Assembly (NCBI GenBank): GCA_014218235.1 | Contig: CM024766.1 | Location: 20,743,346-20,807,345 of the forward strand | DNA: 64,000 nucleotides | Direction: 5' to 3' | From: Colocasia esculenta | Taxonomy: Eukaryota > Streptophyta > Magnoliopsida > Alismatales > Araceae | Shown here: one piece after another, positions 31,397 through 42,064 of the stretch | Position numbering within the stretch: the first letter of the stretch is position 1 | How the letters are laid out: each line of letters opens with the position of its first letter | Made by a program: the position numbers and the translations under genes | The notes under the pieces: generated by a model | The model's input: only the letters and a program-made list of their open reading frames with translations | Told to the model about the DNA's origin: nothing | Databases searched by the model: none

Positions 31397-34300
31397 TGTA
31401 ATACCCCAGAAATATCATTAATTAAAAATTATAGATAAAATGGAAATTTTGTCAATTAATAAAAATTTAAACTAGTTAAATGATACGCATCATTATCACA
31501 TGCGTAAAAACATATATAAAAATTTTGTAAAAATAAAAGTTATACTTTAAAGAATATTCCCTAATGACCCATTAAGAAATTGGGGCATAGAAAAATAATT
31601 CGACCGGGTTTTTAGAATTTAGGTGACTTATTATTGTAATCAAGGGATAATTCGAAAAACCCATTATTTTATGAGCCAAGTGGATTAATAATTAAAAGTC
31701 AAATAATGGGTAGACTTTAACAATATGTATTGATAATCCATCATGAGAAATTTGATCAATGGACCTCTCATGGCCATGAATAAATTCAAATGAGAAAATG
31801 TAATAAAAATCCAAAACTCTATTATTCTCCAATTAAAAAGGGAAATTCCCATAAGTTAAATTCTATTAAGTGATGGGCTTTGCTATATTGACCCATTAAA
31901 AATAAGTGGGCTAAAATAGAGATTTTAAAAAGAGGAATAATAGAGAAATAACCAAAATTTGTAACTAGAATATTACTAAAATCGAAAAGAGATATTTAAT
32001 ACATTAAATAGCTAGTTTGAATTAGGATTGGATTCCTAAACCTACCCTAATAGGTTGGCCACGAATTTGGCTCCCATCCTAACCCAAATAGATGTTGGAA
32101 AGAAAGGAAGGAAAGAAGGAGTTAGGAAATCTCGTAATTAAAGAGAAATTTGAGTAGTAGAAGGAATAGGGACCCTTACTAGCTTAAATACTCTCTTAAC
32201 TCTCCATGGTCGGCCCTGAAACTTTGCTGGGGCTCTCTAGACGTGGAGAGAAGGCCAAGGAGAAGGAGAATTCGTGGGGAGAAGGCTCTCTCAAGCATCT
32301 TCCTTTGTTCTTCAAGTTTTATCCCTAGAAGAGTAAAACGACTAAAGGTAGGCATTCTCACAAGCAAAACCAAATCAAATCCGTCTATAGGTAGTTCCAA
32401 TCACCAGGAACAAAAGCCCTCTTGTTTCCAAATTTTTCATTGAGCCAATCTTTTGTTTTTTATTTTAGAAGTTCTGCAAACATGATAACCCCGAGTCATC
32501 ATGTTTGAATCATATCTCCATGTACACTTCATCCCATGATACGAAATTTTTACTGTAGACACTTCATGTTGTTAGGGATCTTTTGCCCCTGAAAGCCCTA
32601 ATTTTTGTTGAGCATGTTGCTAGAATTAAATCAATCTTGCTCTCTGTATCATGTTCTGTGTTACTCGTTATTGTTCATGCTTGAAACATGTTCAAACCAT
32701 GCCCTCTCTCTAATTCCTATTTACTGGAAGTACTCTCGCATGTCTAGTTTCATTTGACCCTAGTTTCATGATTTTTTGTTGACTATACAATTAGTTATGA
32801 TTTTCTGAACTACCCTGTGTCAAAAAGGCAAGTTTCTAGATCGCAATCCAAGACAGATCAGAACCCTGTCAGGCTCAGGCGCAGACCCTGTGAACGCGAC
32901 GGCCCGATAGGCCGCGTTCACAAGGGTCGTCGCGACAGAGCGCTCTGTCGCGATCTGATCGCGACAGCGCCTGTCGTCGTGATCTGCTGACCTGACCGTC
33001 GCAACCCTCATGCAACCCCGTCACGACCTGACTGCCCGAACCGACAAGCCTGTCGCGACCCTTTTCAGGCCTTGTCGCGATCTGCCCTGACCCTGTCGCT
33101 ACCCTTAATGGCCTACGTCGCGTTCACAGGATTTTGCATGAAAACCCATAAAATTTATTACGCCTTTTTAACAGTCATACACGCAGTAAAAACACATGTT
33201 TTAAATTGGAGCCATATTGAATGCTTTAAATCACATATTCATGACTTCTTTTCTATCTATGATTTCTCTTACACATGCACACACATGAACCATCCATATA
33301 TGGCTGAAATCTGGCATAAATTATCTCATAATGTATCTGGTAAATTATTGCAATCACATATATTAATTGCCCTATTTTAAAGGACTTGTATTCGTTTCTT
33401 GCGTTGTTTATATACCGTTACCGACACTCCACTGTTCTAGAATTCCTCTAGAACGTCAAGCACCTGTTTTATATACACACTTTACTTGGCTTGTGGTGAA
33501 CTCTCCGTCGGATATTCCTTTCACCGGACTAGTGAACCCTTGCACAAGGCCTCCGTAAGTCTCCTCTGATCATGGATTCCCACATGGTCGACGAGCCGGT
33601 TGTACCCTAACACCCATTACACCTTTAGGGATCGATATGATCCAAACGGCTATTAGAAGTTCACTCTCGTCTTGAATCACGCCGGACCTCTGGACCTGTG
33701 CTTAACATGGCCAGTGGTAGGGTCGTGAATTTCCACCTGACTACCAACACCAAGTGCGTGTGTTGTGCAACTGTTACTACCGCCTGGTTACTCGACGTAT
33801 TACGTGCAATGTCCACTAGCTCTCATCTATACTCTACTCCCTCATCTATTCACGTTCACTCTACTATCCCATCTATTCATCTAGTGCTCTTATCTATTTC
33901 TTGGTACTCTCAAATTGGCCATTAATTGATTGTCTAAAGATAAACAATATAACCAATGCCAGCGCAATAGGGCCCGATCAGGTCCTGGGGGGAGCGCCCG
34001 AAAGTGCCATTTGTCCGCAGGAGTTAAATGATCAGGATGTCAGCATTACATCCAAGTGCCATACTATCAAGATTAATCTAAGACAATCAACACAAAGTGA
34101 TATATTCTCTCATTGTCTATTGACAACAAAAGTGCTATGTTCTCTCTCTCGGCTATCTACGGATAACCAAAGTGCCATTACTATTTCGATTGACGGAAGT
34201 TAATCAAAAGTGCTATACTATTTCGATTGATAGGAAAATCAATCAAAGTGCAATTTACTCTCTATATGGCCAACTACTTTCTCTCTCCTTGCTATACATG

Positions 34301-34908
34301 TTGCTTGATATTGCTGGACGTTGACGCTATGTGCCATCGTGTTATTTTTGTTTCCTATCGCGACTCGACTTTAACCATCGTGCTATACCTGATTCGTCTG
34401 TTATCTGCACCATGTTACTTGTGCTATTACGTTCACAACTTTACATGACTCTCTCTATCATTAGTTACTCTGCCATTTAATGAATTAATTATTTAAAGCC
34501 TGCTTGACTATTGAGATTTAAGTCCTACTGGGCGTTATCGCTCACCCTTCGTTATTTGTCTTGTGTGCCTCAGGTAAGTCGGACTCTGACGTCACACACA
34601 CCAATGGGACAGGACCAGAGTGATGAGCGACCTGGAGTCAACTCATGAAGTTACCTTAGTACCATGGAGTCTAGTAGTTATTGCTTTAGATTTCTTTTCA
34701 ATGTAATGACGTCATTGAGCCCTATGTATTGACTCCGAATTAGCGGTTGTAATGGTCTTAGTGATTTTATAATGAAATCAAGTGTTATTTCAATTATTGT
34801 TCATTAGATGCTCTGATGTTTGCGAAAGTATGCGCAATTGTCGTTACCATACTCGTTGTTCGCGTCTCCCTCCGATTTATTCCGCTGCTAAATTGGAGGG
34901 GCGTGACA
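31397..34908 (+). mobile_element. Solo LTR of a Tekay/Del-like Ty3 element
   Basis: A 3512-bp segment starts TGTAATACCCC, typical of plant Tekay/Del LTRs, and ends GGGGCGTGACA. It is flanked by CAGCA (31392-31396) and CGGCA (34909-34913), a 5-bp duplication with one difference explained by a CpG-to-CpA transition. There is no internal region or second LTR, so it is a solo LTR left by LTR-LTR recombination. It contains CGCGAC-type inverted repeats (32870-33125) and the two-part module at 33548-33606. It is related to, but clearly distinct from, the LTR at 2120-5432. Confidence 0.88.
32870..33125. repeat. CGCGAC/GTCGCG inverted repeats in the solo LTR
   Basis: Examples: GAACGCGAC/GCCGCGTTC (32892 onward), CGCGACAGAGC/GCTCTGTCGCG (about 32931-32952), ATCGCGACAG with CTGTCGTCGTGAT, and TGTCGCGACC with GTCGCGATC. 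This is the same kind of block as in the other Ty3 LTR, at a comparable position in the LTR. Confidence 0.75.
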
Positions 34909-34913
34909 CGGCA

Positions 34914-36747
34914 TGACCCTGCTCCACAGCCAGGAGGATCATCTGCATCTCCTACTCCATCGAAGAGAGGTAGGGCATCCCACAGAAGATTTGCTCACCC
35001 TAGACGAAAAATTCTGGCATCTTCTCCTGAGCCATCTGAGGAATCCTCCTCTACTTCATCTGGGTCATCCAAGCCTTCTGAGGCCACTTCTTCCAAGCCT
35101 TCTGAAGCCACTCCATCCAAGCTTGCTAGAAAAGGGAAGTATATCCTCAAACCTAGGGCCGTTGGCCTAGAGGATAATGACCTCGCAGCTGCATTCCCTG
35201 AAGTCCATCAATTCTTTTGCTTTCAAACTTGCTTGCCGTTCATTTCTGAGTTCAGAATTTTTTACCCCCGTTTAGTTCAAGAGTTCTATCTGAACCTAGA
35301 ATGCACAAATGACGGTTACAAATCAGAGGTCAAAGGTGTTTTGATTGACTTGCCTACTGAATTGGCTGCCACCCTATTCAGAGTTCCAGATGAAGGTGAA
35401 AGTTATCACAACTTTGAATTTGATCTCCATGAAGCTTACACCATTTTGACTGGATTGCAAGCTGATGAGTCTGATCCCAGGCAGACACATGTCACCAAGT
35501 TCAACACAAACACCTTTCCACTTGTGTTGAGACTTATCCATCACATCCTCACAACTATCATCACACCCCAAGGTGGTGGCAGGGATAGACTCACAGATAT
35601 TCAGCGGTTTGTGCTCTATTGCATGAAAAAGGACATGAAGGTCAACCTCCATGACATAATGTACCAGATAATGACTGAGACAACTAGGACAGATCTACAT
35701 AGGTCTCTTCCTTATGCAGCTCACTTGACCCCAGTCTTTGAGCATTTTGGTGTTTCTCTTGAGAATGAGAAGTCTCAGACAATTCCTAAGTCCAACATAT
35801 ACTGCTTCAAGCATGTACAAAAGTTTATGGGCTTTCGGCTTGAGGGTGATCAAGTAAGGAGAGGGCCAATTGTAGTTAAGGTCCCAGTGGCTCCAGAGGT
35901 AGTAGCACCACCTCCTGAGGTGCCAGCTCAAGAGGACCAGCCTCCAGCAAATGGGGATCAGCCTCCTGTTGAGAATGAAGTTCAAGTACCCCAGGATGCA
36001 CCCATTACACCTCAATTTCAGCCCTCTTCCCCACTAAACCCTGAAGTGGACATTCCCTCATTTACTCCACAACCTCCAGCTCAAGCCTCCACTTCCTTTG
36101 GTGGACCTTCTGTTCAACCAGAGTTGTACTCATTTCTCAATGACAAATTTGATACTATCACTTCTTCAATCCAACAGATGTCAGAGGTTTTTGAGCTCAA
36201 GGTACAAAGGTTGGAAAATTCAGTGTCTGCTCAGTTCATCAAACAAAAGGAAGCATCAGATTATGCAGCCCAAAGATTCAATAGGCTTATTGGAACATTG
36301 GTTGATGCCTCCCTTGAACTAAAGGAGCATCAAGACAAGTTAGAAAAGGTTCTTGAAGGTATTTTGGCAAATTCCCAACAGAATCTATTCAACATCCAGG
36401 AAGCAGTCTTACAGATTTCCAAGACAAGACTGTCTTTTGCACACATGGTAGATGATTTGGAGGGCATGAAGAATTTATCTGCTCACATTGATGAAGAAAT
36501 GTCTGCTCTAAAGAAGGAATTCAAAACTTTGCACAGCCGTGGTGGCACAGCTAGTTCCTCTTCATCATCACAGCCTATTTCAGCTGATTTCAGTGTGCTT
36601 CAAGCAACCATGTCTGAGAATTCTGAAAGAATGGAACATCTCCTGCATACAAGACTCAACAATCCAAGCTTAGATGAAGTTCAACTTAACTTCTATGGAG
36701 AAAAGATTCACGGATATTGAGACTATCATGCTGCCCATTACTCCTCT
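34914..36747 (+). pseudogene. Env-like post-pol protein of element A, main segment
   Basis: This is the rest of the post-pol frame typical of SIRE elements. The open frame ends at 36720 after a late frameshift. Domains: Pro/Ser/Arg-rich N-terminus; a globular region (YPRLVQEFYLNLECTNDGYK, then FVLYCMKKDMKVNLHDIMYQ) of the type called 'putative plant transposon protein'; a Pro/Gln/Val-rich linker (about 35880-36110); and a coiled-coil region (FLNDKFDTITSSIQQMSEVF and onward). I see no signal peptide or convincing membrane segment in this part, so a true envelope role is not supported. Element B sits at the last codons; the Pro-coding CTC/CCT run and stop resume at 45130. Function unknown. Confidence 0.8.
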
Positions 36748-36809
36748 TGTTGGGTTGAGTGTGTTTTGGAATTTCCTAAAGTTGTATTTTAATGATGACC
36801 AATGAACAT

Positions 36810-37045
36810 CACTCATACTTTGATTTTGATGATGACATATTGTGATTTTAATGATGAGATATTATGATTTTAATGATGACATGTTATGATTTTAATGATG
36901 ACATGTTGTGATTTTAATGATGACATGTTGTGATTTTAATGATGACATGTTGTGATTTTAATGATGACATATTGTGATTTTAATGATGACATGTTGTGAT
37001 TTTAATGATGACATATTGTGATTTTGATGATGATATGTTGAACAT
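36810..37045. repeat. 22-bp tandem repeat in element B 5' LTR
   Basis: Nine to ten units of the type GATGACATGTTGTGATTTTA occur in a row, with ATATT/GTTGT variants. The 3' LTR (43464-43610) has six to seven. Confidence 0.88.
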
Positions 37046-37179
37046 GTTATACATTTTATACATATCACAATAATGCTTAAACAACATGTTTTTGATGTTT
37101 AATTTCTCATATTTTTATGATAATATATGGTACTAATGGCTTATGTGTTAAATATTCAGGTTCACACATTTTTGTCTTG

Positions 37180-37520
37180 ATAGTGTCGACACTAGATCAA
37201 GTCAGGTCGACACTAGACCCAGTTTCCAGCAGATCAGTTTGCCTGACTGGGACAGCAGGTCGACACTAGATCAAGGCAGGTCGACACTAGATCAAGTCAG
37301 GTCGACACTAGATCAAGCCAGGCGACACTAGACCCAGTTTCCAGCAGATCAGTTTGCCTGACTAGGACAGCAAGTCGACACTAGATCAAGGCAGGTCGAC
37401 ACTAGATCAAGTCAAGTCGACACTAGATCAATCCAGGTCGACACTAGACCCAGTTTTCAGCAGATCAGTTTGCCTGACTGGGACAATAGGTCGACACTAG
37501 ATCAAGTCAGGTCGACACAC
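37180..37520. repeat. 116-bp tandem unit with GTCGACACTAG words
   Basis: About three copies of a unit made of three or four GGTCGACACTAGATCAAG words plus a CCAGTTTCCAGCAGATCAG segment. Unit starts at 37251, 37366 and 37482 are 115-116 bp apart. The 3' LTR has two copies (43825 and 43941, 116 bp apart). Confidence 0.88.
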
Positions 37521-37637
37521 TCCGGCTGAAACTCAAAAACGTGAATTTCTCTGGACACGTGGCTACTTGGGATTTAGGGGATTTGACCTAGGTTTCCGTG
37601 CCCATGCACCCCAAGGCACTTTATGGACATATGGGGC

Positions 37638-37646
37638 TATAAATAC
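37638..37646 (+). promoter_or_regulatory. TATA box of element B 5' LTR
   Basis: GGGGCTATAAATACCC lies downstream of the GTCGACAC array and upstream of the hairpin array, the same layout as in element A. Confidence 0.75.
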
Positions 37647-38043
37647 CCATGTTCCTTGTACCCCAAAGGCAAGGGAGCCCATACACTTCTAGAAGAAGCC
37701 TTTTGGCGGCCAAAGGGGGTTTTCTAGATCTGTCTCCATCTCCAGAAGCTGCAAGCCATCCTTTCTAAAGGAAGTACATGGGAATCAAGGGGAATCCTTA
37801 GAGAGAAGGTTGCTGTGCAAGGCAAGGGAGCAGATCCAACTGAAGAGGCGCAGGAGAAGAAGGATTTCTGGCATTTCAGATGCCATCAAAGCAGAGCATC
37901 GCCAATTGAGGAGAATCTCCATCGATTTCCATCAAGGCTCCTCAATTGAAGAGTCTGCAAGGCCTCTTCATCGAAGAACACTTTTTCTTCATCTATTTGC
38001 CTTATTTCTGAGTTTGTTCTTCCTTATTTCGTCAATGAGATTT

Positions 38044-38344
38044 GTGCATGAAGTTCTGCACAAATTTCTGTGTAAGAAACTGTTTTGAATCAGATCATTG
38101 CTAGAGGATCTGATCTCTTTTGTGTTTGATCTAGCTTTGTACTGTGAGCCGTTGAGCTCTGGTTTGTGAGTCGTCGCACTCACTGTGTGGATTGAGCCGT
38201 CGTGCTCAATTTGGAGTCGTCGTACTCCGGTTGTTGTTTGAGCCGTCGTGCTCAGTTTGGAGTCGTCGTGCTCCAGGTGTTTCTTGAGTGGTCGTGCTCA
38301 AGGGTGTTTGGAGTCATCGTGCTCCTGTGTGAGTTGTACTTAAG
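38044..38344 (+). repeat. Micro-hairpin array of element B 5' LTR
   Basis: Units: GTGCA/TGCAC, then GAGC..GCTC types with loop CGTCGT. Examples are TTGAGC/GCTCAA, GGAGT/ACTCC, TGAGT/ACTCA and GGAG/CTCC, ending with GAGTTGTACTTAAG. The loop CGTCGT or a one-base variant is kept in most units while the closing pairs change. Confidence 0.82.
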
Positions 38345-38670
38345 TTTTTGAGTAGTGTGGGCTCATTGTGTGAGGGGTGGACGTAGGAGTCACTGGAGGT
38401 GATTTCCGAACGACCTAAAATCCTCTGTGCAATGGTTTGAATTGTGGTTTGACTTTGTTTTACGCTAGATGCATGCATAGGGATTTTGTTCACACTACTA
38501 ATTGATTTGCTCACACACACTAATCACACTTCTGATCAGTAAATTGTTTGGGTGATTTGATCTCTGATTCGAAGTAATTTTAAATTGCTTAAGCTTCCAC
38601 GTTAATTAGTGTTAGATCTATTCAACCCCCCCTTCTAGATCTGATCCATCCACCCATCCGATCCTAACAA

Positions 38671-38686
38671 TTGGTATCAGAACGGG
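38671..38686 (+). other. Primer-binding site of element B
   Basis: TTGGTATCAGAACGGG starts one base after the LTR end. It matches the tRNA-Met type site except for a G-to-A change at GAGC. Confidence 0.85.
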
Positions 38687-38802
38687 TTAATGTATGTTAC
38701 TGATCTGATTTGATTGCTTTTGTTTGATCTCGGTGTTAATTGCTTGAATTGTTTGCTCGATCTTTCACTGTCTATGTGTGCTTAATATCTCTGATTCTTA
38801 CA

Positions 38803-38820
38803 TTTGATATTAGAGCGGGT
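38803..38820 (+). other. Second, decayed primer-binding-like sequence
   Basis: TTTGATATTAGAGCGGGT repeats the primer-binding site 132 bp downstream, with G-to-A and C-to-T differences and the same GCGGGTTA continuation. It looks like a local duplication of the leader. Confidence 0.6.
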
Positions 38821-38909
38821 TAGCCACTCTAATTATTAGATCTAATTCCTTGTTACATTGATTCACTGTGATTAGATCTAATAATCTTTTGAGTTTTGGT
38901 ATAATGGTA

Positions 38910-39854
38910 AATTTATTTAATCTGCATGAATTTCCTGTAATAATTTCAGAGAAATCACCAGTCTCACTTTCAACAAGTCTTTCAGAAGAAGCACAAAGAA
39001 AAGGAGCAAAAGGAATTCACAAAGGCTCAATGGTAAAGAAGAACCTCAATGAATCCAGAAGATCAACAATTCAGAAGGTTGTGGCTCTCACTGCACATTC
39101 TAAGTGCTCAGAGCATTCTTCATCCTCTTCAGAACACAAGAGTTCAAATGGGTCTACAAGATCAGGTAAATCAATTCCAGATCCATTTATGAATTTTAAT
39201 TCTGATTCTAATGCAGATGAAGGCATGTCTTATGCTGAATTGGTTGAGTTCTGTGAGAAGATACAAAATCTTAATGCAAAGCTGAACACTAAGAATAAAG
39301 ATTTTAAAAAGACTTTAAAACATTGCCATAAAGAAATTGAAAATTTAACAAAGACACTTGAATTACTCCAGAACAATGATAAAGATTTTTCAGAAGAAAA
39401 TGAGAATTTGAAAAATGAAGTTGAAAAATTAAATTCTGAGAAAGAGAATTTGGAAGATGAAGTCCAAATATGTGAAACTAAACTGAATGGATTGAAAGAA
39501 AACCATGAGCTATTGAAATCAAAAGTTATTGATCTGGAAAATGAAAATGAAAAATTGATTGATCTCAATGAAAACTTCAAATTTGATAATGATCAATTAA
39601 ACAAACAAATTTCTAACATGGCTCATGATCATCAAATAAATAAGAGATGCAAACAACTTGTTGAAGAAAATCATCACTTAAAGAGGAAGATTGAATGCTT
39701 GTTGAATGACAAACCATTGAACAATGATTGTAGCAATTTAAGTAATAAAATTTTTGATTTGGAAAAACAAATAGCTCAATTTGAAAATGACAAGAACAAG
39801 ATGAAAAATGGTTTGGATGTCATGCTAAATAAATTTCAAAATTCAAAAAAATAA
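38910..39854 (+). pseudogene. Gag-derived coiled-coil protein of element B
   Basis: This long frame lacks the copia capsid-type domain found in elements A and D. After a Ser-rich stretch (CSEHSSSSSEHKSSNGSTR) and MSYAELVEFCEKIQNLNAKL, nearly all of it is heptad-like coiled coil rich in Glu, Asn, Lys and Leu (ENENLKNEVEKLNSEKENLE and similar). It corresponds to the C-terminal coiled-coil part of SIRE Gag. The ATG at 38910 opens the frame (MVNLFNLHEF); an upstream start is possible because the leader is also open. The frame ends at 39854 and related sequence continues in other frames to 40180. It may be a partner-dependent Gag fragment or simply decayed. Confidence 0.65.
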
Positions 39855-40184
39855 GTTGTTGCATTAAAAGCTGAAAACAGAGCTTGGACATGAATTGAAA
39901 AATACTAAAAACACAAGTCTTGCTTCTGTGAGAGATAAGAAAATGAAAATAAAACAAAATTAAAATTTGTTAAAGCTGCTACAAACAAGAACTTTGCTAA
40001 TTCTAATGAAAAACTAGTGAAAGTTCTTGTTCAGAAATAGAAAGAGAAAAAGGAGAATGCTACTGTCAAGAAGATTCATCTACCTTCTCCATCAGTTCAA
40101 AAAGCTCTAAGGCAAGTTCCAAATTCACATCATGCCAAGAGCCACCAAAAGGTACCTCCTTCTCCTCATGGTAAGCCTCTTCAC

Positions 40185-40685
40185 ATGAAAAGGAGATTCC
40201 AGCAAATGCATACATGCCAAGGTAAGAACCAGGTAAGAAATGCTCTCATTTGCTTTAATTGTAATAAACCTAATCATCTTGCCAAACATTGCTCGAACAA
40301 AAATCAAAATTTCAATAAACATGCCAAATCAGTCCAATGCTTCACATGTCATAAATTTGGGCATACTTCTAGGGAATGTTGGCATAGAATTGATAATTTT
40401 GTGCATGCTTCCATGTTTCATGTTAATGTACACAATAATAAAGATCATGTTCATGCTAAAAACACTCAGAAATTCTATGTACATGAAAAAGGAACTGTTG
40501 CACAAAAGATCTCTTCTGAATTCCATGTTAAAAATCTCAATGATAAAAATCTGAAAAATAGAAAACAAAGTGTTCAGTATGTCAGTGGTGCATTCTATAC
40601 CAATAGCACTAAGATTAGAAACCAAGATTTCAGTGTTTCTAGTCTTCAGAAAAATGCACCTAATATCAAATCCTTTTGGATTTAA
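40185..40685 (+). pseudogene. Nucleocapsid part of element B Gag, two zinc knuckles
   Basis: This frame encodes CFNCNKPNHLAKHC and, 24 residues later, CFTCHKFGHTSREC, two complete CX2CX4HX4C knuckles that would bind RNA. A basic, Asn- and His-rich region follows. Just after the frame, GPKQVWV-type sequence occurs, which in SIRE elements marks the end of gag. No protease follows. It is the in-order continuation of the coiled-coil segment, separated by frame breaks around 39855-40180. Confidence 0.82.
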
Positions 40686-40933
40686 AAATCATTGTTGCAA
40701 ATTCATGGAAGATCCTTAGGACCCAAACAAGTTTGGGTTCTAAAATGTGCTGCCTGAATGCTTGATGCAGGGATCCTTGTAGTCAATCACAAAATGAAGG
40801 CTTCATGACTAAGGCTACAAGGAAAGTAAGTGAAGAGAATGAAAGAAAATGAAAATCTCACCAGGAAAATACTTCTAAGAGATTCCCTGCTAAATAAAAA
40901 CTGAAATCGATTGTGACTCTTATGCAAAGATCA

Positions 40934-41027
40934 ATTGGTATATCAAATGGTGAATTGTGGAAGGACAAGTCATGCTTGTCTGGAAACTATCATTATGTGT
41001 GAGGAATTACCTCCGCCAAGTACCAAT
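40934..41027 (+). other. Candidate structured RNA element, copy 2
   Basis: P1 ATTGGTA/TACCAAT (A-T replaces the outer C-G of copy 1). P2 ATGGTGA/TCATTAT with G-T pairs. P3 GACAAG/CTTGTC. P4 around GAGG/CCTC. Same order and spacing as copy 1. Confidence 0.7.
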
Positions 41028-41583
41028 GATATTCCTTGTGTAAGAGTCATTAATTTTAAAAAATCCAAAAATTAGAAAACTTCATGAAAACATAGATGCA
41101 TTGAGCAAGGTAAAAAGAAAATCTGGAACTAATTCTGTTCATAGTTCTATCAATGAAAGAAATGCATCTATACCAAAAATATCACTTTGGATTTAGAAAT
41201 CTTTGTTGCACTCTAACATTGATTTCATTGCAGGACCCAAGCAAGTGTGGGTCCCAAAACCAGCTTGATCAGCAAGCTGAGGAGTCTTGCAGCTATACAT
41301 TGTAAATGGATTCAAGATATTGGCTGTACAAGGCAAGAAATGATTGGAGAACACAGGTAAAATCATTAAAAGCAATTAAAGTCCTTTCATGTAAAACTTC
41401 TTTATCATTTCAAATTTGAATTGACTGAATTGAAATGAATGTTTAATTTTTATCTGAAAAAATGAGAAATGTGTTTCAATGGTACTCCCAACAATGAACT
41501 TTGTGTCATAACAATTGGAATCATGTTTGTGTTATCATGCTTGCTTAACTGTGCCCATGATTCTGTGTGCATATCAACTGCTT

Positions 41584-41688
41584 TGACTTTTTGGTATATC
41601 AAATGATGACATGTGGAAAAACAAGTTATGCTTGTTTGGAAACTTTCATTATGCGTGAGTAAAATACTCCGCCAAGTACCAAAAGTCA
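41584..41688 (+). other. Candidate structured RNA element, copy 3
   Basis: P1 is extended: TGACTTTT(T)GGTA pairs with TACCAAAAGTCA with one bulge. P2 ATGATGA/TCATTAT (A-T replaces a G-C of copy 4). P3 AACAAG/CTTGTT (A-T replaces G-C). P4 GCG-T-GAGTA/TACTC-CGC, eight pairs. Confidence 0.72.
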
Positions 41689-41970
41689 TGTTATGCTTAA
41701 GGCTAATGGTGTGCATAATCATGTGTGAATTGCTTGCTAACTTTTTCATTCCATGCACATATTAAGGGGAGTAAATTTGAAAAAGTGTAAAATTGTTTTT
41801 GAAAATGTAATGAATTTCATGCATATCTTATTGGGGAGTAAGTCAAAAGAATCTTTGAGTGAAATGCTGGAGAAATATACTTTCATATCTGACTTATCAT
41901 CAACTCCCATTCAGTTTGTTGCCAAATGTTCTTGCAAATGAACTCCTCACTCTCACATTGCATTGGCATT

Positions 41971-42064
41971 CTTGGTATATCAAATAGTGATTTGAAGAAA
42001 GACAAGTCAAGCTTGTCTGGACACTTTCACTATGCGTGAGTATATGTCTCCGCCAAGTATCAAG
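41971..42064 (+). other. Candidate structured RNA element, copy 4
   Basis: P1 CTTGGTA/TATCAAG with one G-T pair. P2 ATAGTGA/TCACTAT, seven perfect pairs. P3 GACAAG/CTTGTC. P4 GCG-T-GAG/CTC-CGC. It is followed by ATGCAATTGTTGAGGGGGAG, as copy 1 is, so copies 1 and 4 occupy equivalent positions. Confidence 0.72.

Larger units (their letters stand above)
36748..38669 (+). repeat. 5' LTR of element B
   Basis: 1922 bp. Contents: a tandem array of a 22-bp unit (about 36810-37040, 9-10 units of type ATGATGACATGTTGTGATTT), a 116-bp unit with GTCGACAC words in about three copies (37180-37520), TATA box 37638-37646, micro-hairpin array 38044-38344, and end CGATCCTAACA. It is 180 bp longer than its 3' partner, mainly from these two tandem arrays. 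Confidence 0.9.

Noticed and set aside
34816..34913. N-terminal extension of the env-like frame starting at 34816
   Set aside because: These codons belong to the end of the solo LTR. The genuine start is upstream of the LTR at 31290.
37180..37520. Centromeric-type satellite interpretation of the GTCGACACTAG repeat
   Set aside because: The array is only about three units, lies inside an LTR and is flanked by the LTR's own promoter.
38044..38344. CRISPR-like array (regular short repeats with spacers) in SIRE LTRs
   Set aside because: The repeats are short hairpins whose arms change from unit to unit, there is no constant direct repeat with unique spacers, and the context is a plant LTR.
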